A stretch of DNA of 13,600 bases, taken from an uncultured Roseiflexaceae bacterium (lineage in GTDB: Bacteria; Chloroflexota; Chloroflexia; Chloroflexales; Roseiflexaceae). The notes below the pieces were generated by a model. The model worked only from the letters and a program-made list of their open reading frames with translations, was not told where the DNA came from and ran no database searches. Shown here in pieces: positions 13,481 through 13,600 of this stretch (position 1 is its first letter; each line of letters begins with the position of its first letter). The stretch is taken from positions 1 through 13,600 of the forward strand of contig CALKHR010000036.1 of the NCBI GenBank assembly GCA_937988885.1, in the 5' to 3' direction. Both the position numbers and the translations under genes were made by a program.

Positions 13481-13600
13481 GACGACAGGGCTTCAGGGCC
13501 GGTTGACAGCGGCCCACTGAGCCGTAGCGCAGTAGAGCGAAGGCGGATGTTCACCGCAGCATTGACATCCGCATGGGCTTCGTGCCCACAATGAGGACAG
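13432..13600 (-). CDS. tnpB: TnpB family RNA-guided endonuclease / transposase accessory protein, C-terminal end (partial)
   Basis: The last 55 codons are visible, with the stop at 13434-13432; the rest lies beyond the window. They begin with the second half of the C-terminal zinc ribbon, CPHCGHEAHADVNAAVNIR. The CPxCG pair and the HADxNAAxNI block, whose Asp is the third RuvC catalytic acid, identify TnpB. The following 36 residues (through ALAGSR) form the variable C-terminal tail seen in many copies. TnpB proteins of IS200/IS605 and IS607 elements are RNA-guided DNA nucleases related to Cas12 and help keep the element at its site. The visible part is undamaged; whether the whole gene is intact cannot be seen. 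Confidence 0.9.
   Translation of the reverse strand, partial: CPHCGHEAHADVNAAVNIRLRSTALRLSGPLSTGPEALSSIAGDEGKLPALAGSR

Larger units (their letters stand above)
13345..13600 (-). mobile_element. Right-end portion of an IS200/IS605-type element
   Basis: The TnpB 3' end at 13432-13600 shows that an IS200/IS605- or IS607-like element occupies the window's end. The right boundary is placed near 13345 only because base composition switches there and a TCAA, a common cleavage-site form for this family, lies at 13351-13348 on the - strand. GTCAG-T-CTGAC (13340-13330 on the - strand) is an inverted repeat just outside this boundary. The left part is beyond the window, so presence of tnpA cannot be judged. 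Confidence 0.6.

Overview
The window looks like a chromosomal segment of a Chloroflexota bacterium, most likely from the Chloroflexales/Herpetosiphonales side of the phylum. This is an inference. It rests on the style of the proteins (a zinc-ribbon plus beta-propeller membrane protein, a membrane-anchored STAS regulator, an acyl-CoA synthetase leader of the MDGLLMDYP type), moderately high GC, and ribosomal genes that are not followed by rpoBC. No 16S gene or other marker is present to confirm it.

Layout. (1) 1-2221, + strand: end of rplK, then rplA, an L10-type leader with attenuator, rplJ, rplL, and a strong terminator with a UUCG loop. (2) 2222-4142, + strand: a 568-residue protein of unknown function with a zinc ribbon on the cytoplasmic side, one membrane segment and an eight-repeat PQQ-type beta-propeller outside. 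(3) 4149-7818, - strand: reading in transcription order, a NamZ/DUF1343 family hydrolase, a SAM-dependent O-methyltransferase, a D12-class DNA adenine methyltransferase, and a NarL/LuxR response regulator set immediately against the methyltransferase. (4) 8099-9421, + strand: asparaginyl-tRNA synthetase. It converges on a long-form ribosome hibernation factor (9517-10095, - strand) across a bidirectional terminator. (5) 10096-10906: a long gap holding a decayed acyl-CoA synthetase 5' end with its promoter and Shine-Dalgarno site still intact, and a divergent promoter for a PuuD-like class I glutamine amidotransferase (10907-11644, + strand). (6) 11739-12885, - strand: a six-helix membrane protein with coiled coil and RsbR-type STAS domain, carrying an apparent 2-base deletion in a GC run. 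(7) 12886-13344: an AT-rich, gene-poor stretch that ends at the right side of an IS200/IS605-type element. The last 55 codons of its TnpB run off the window on the - strand.

Functional themes. Translation dominates (ribosomal stalk and L1, AsnRS, hibernation factor). Around it sit regulatory and cell-envelope genes that look individually promoted rather than one operon. Several promoters share a TATGCT or TGCTATAAT core. The segments least explained by known genes are the zinc-ribbon/propeller protein, the methyltransferase/response-regulator pair, the relic at 10445-10654, and the TnpB 3' end with its possible guide-RNA region. I did not find a clearly new multi-gene defence or biosynthetic system.
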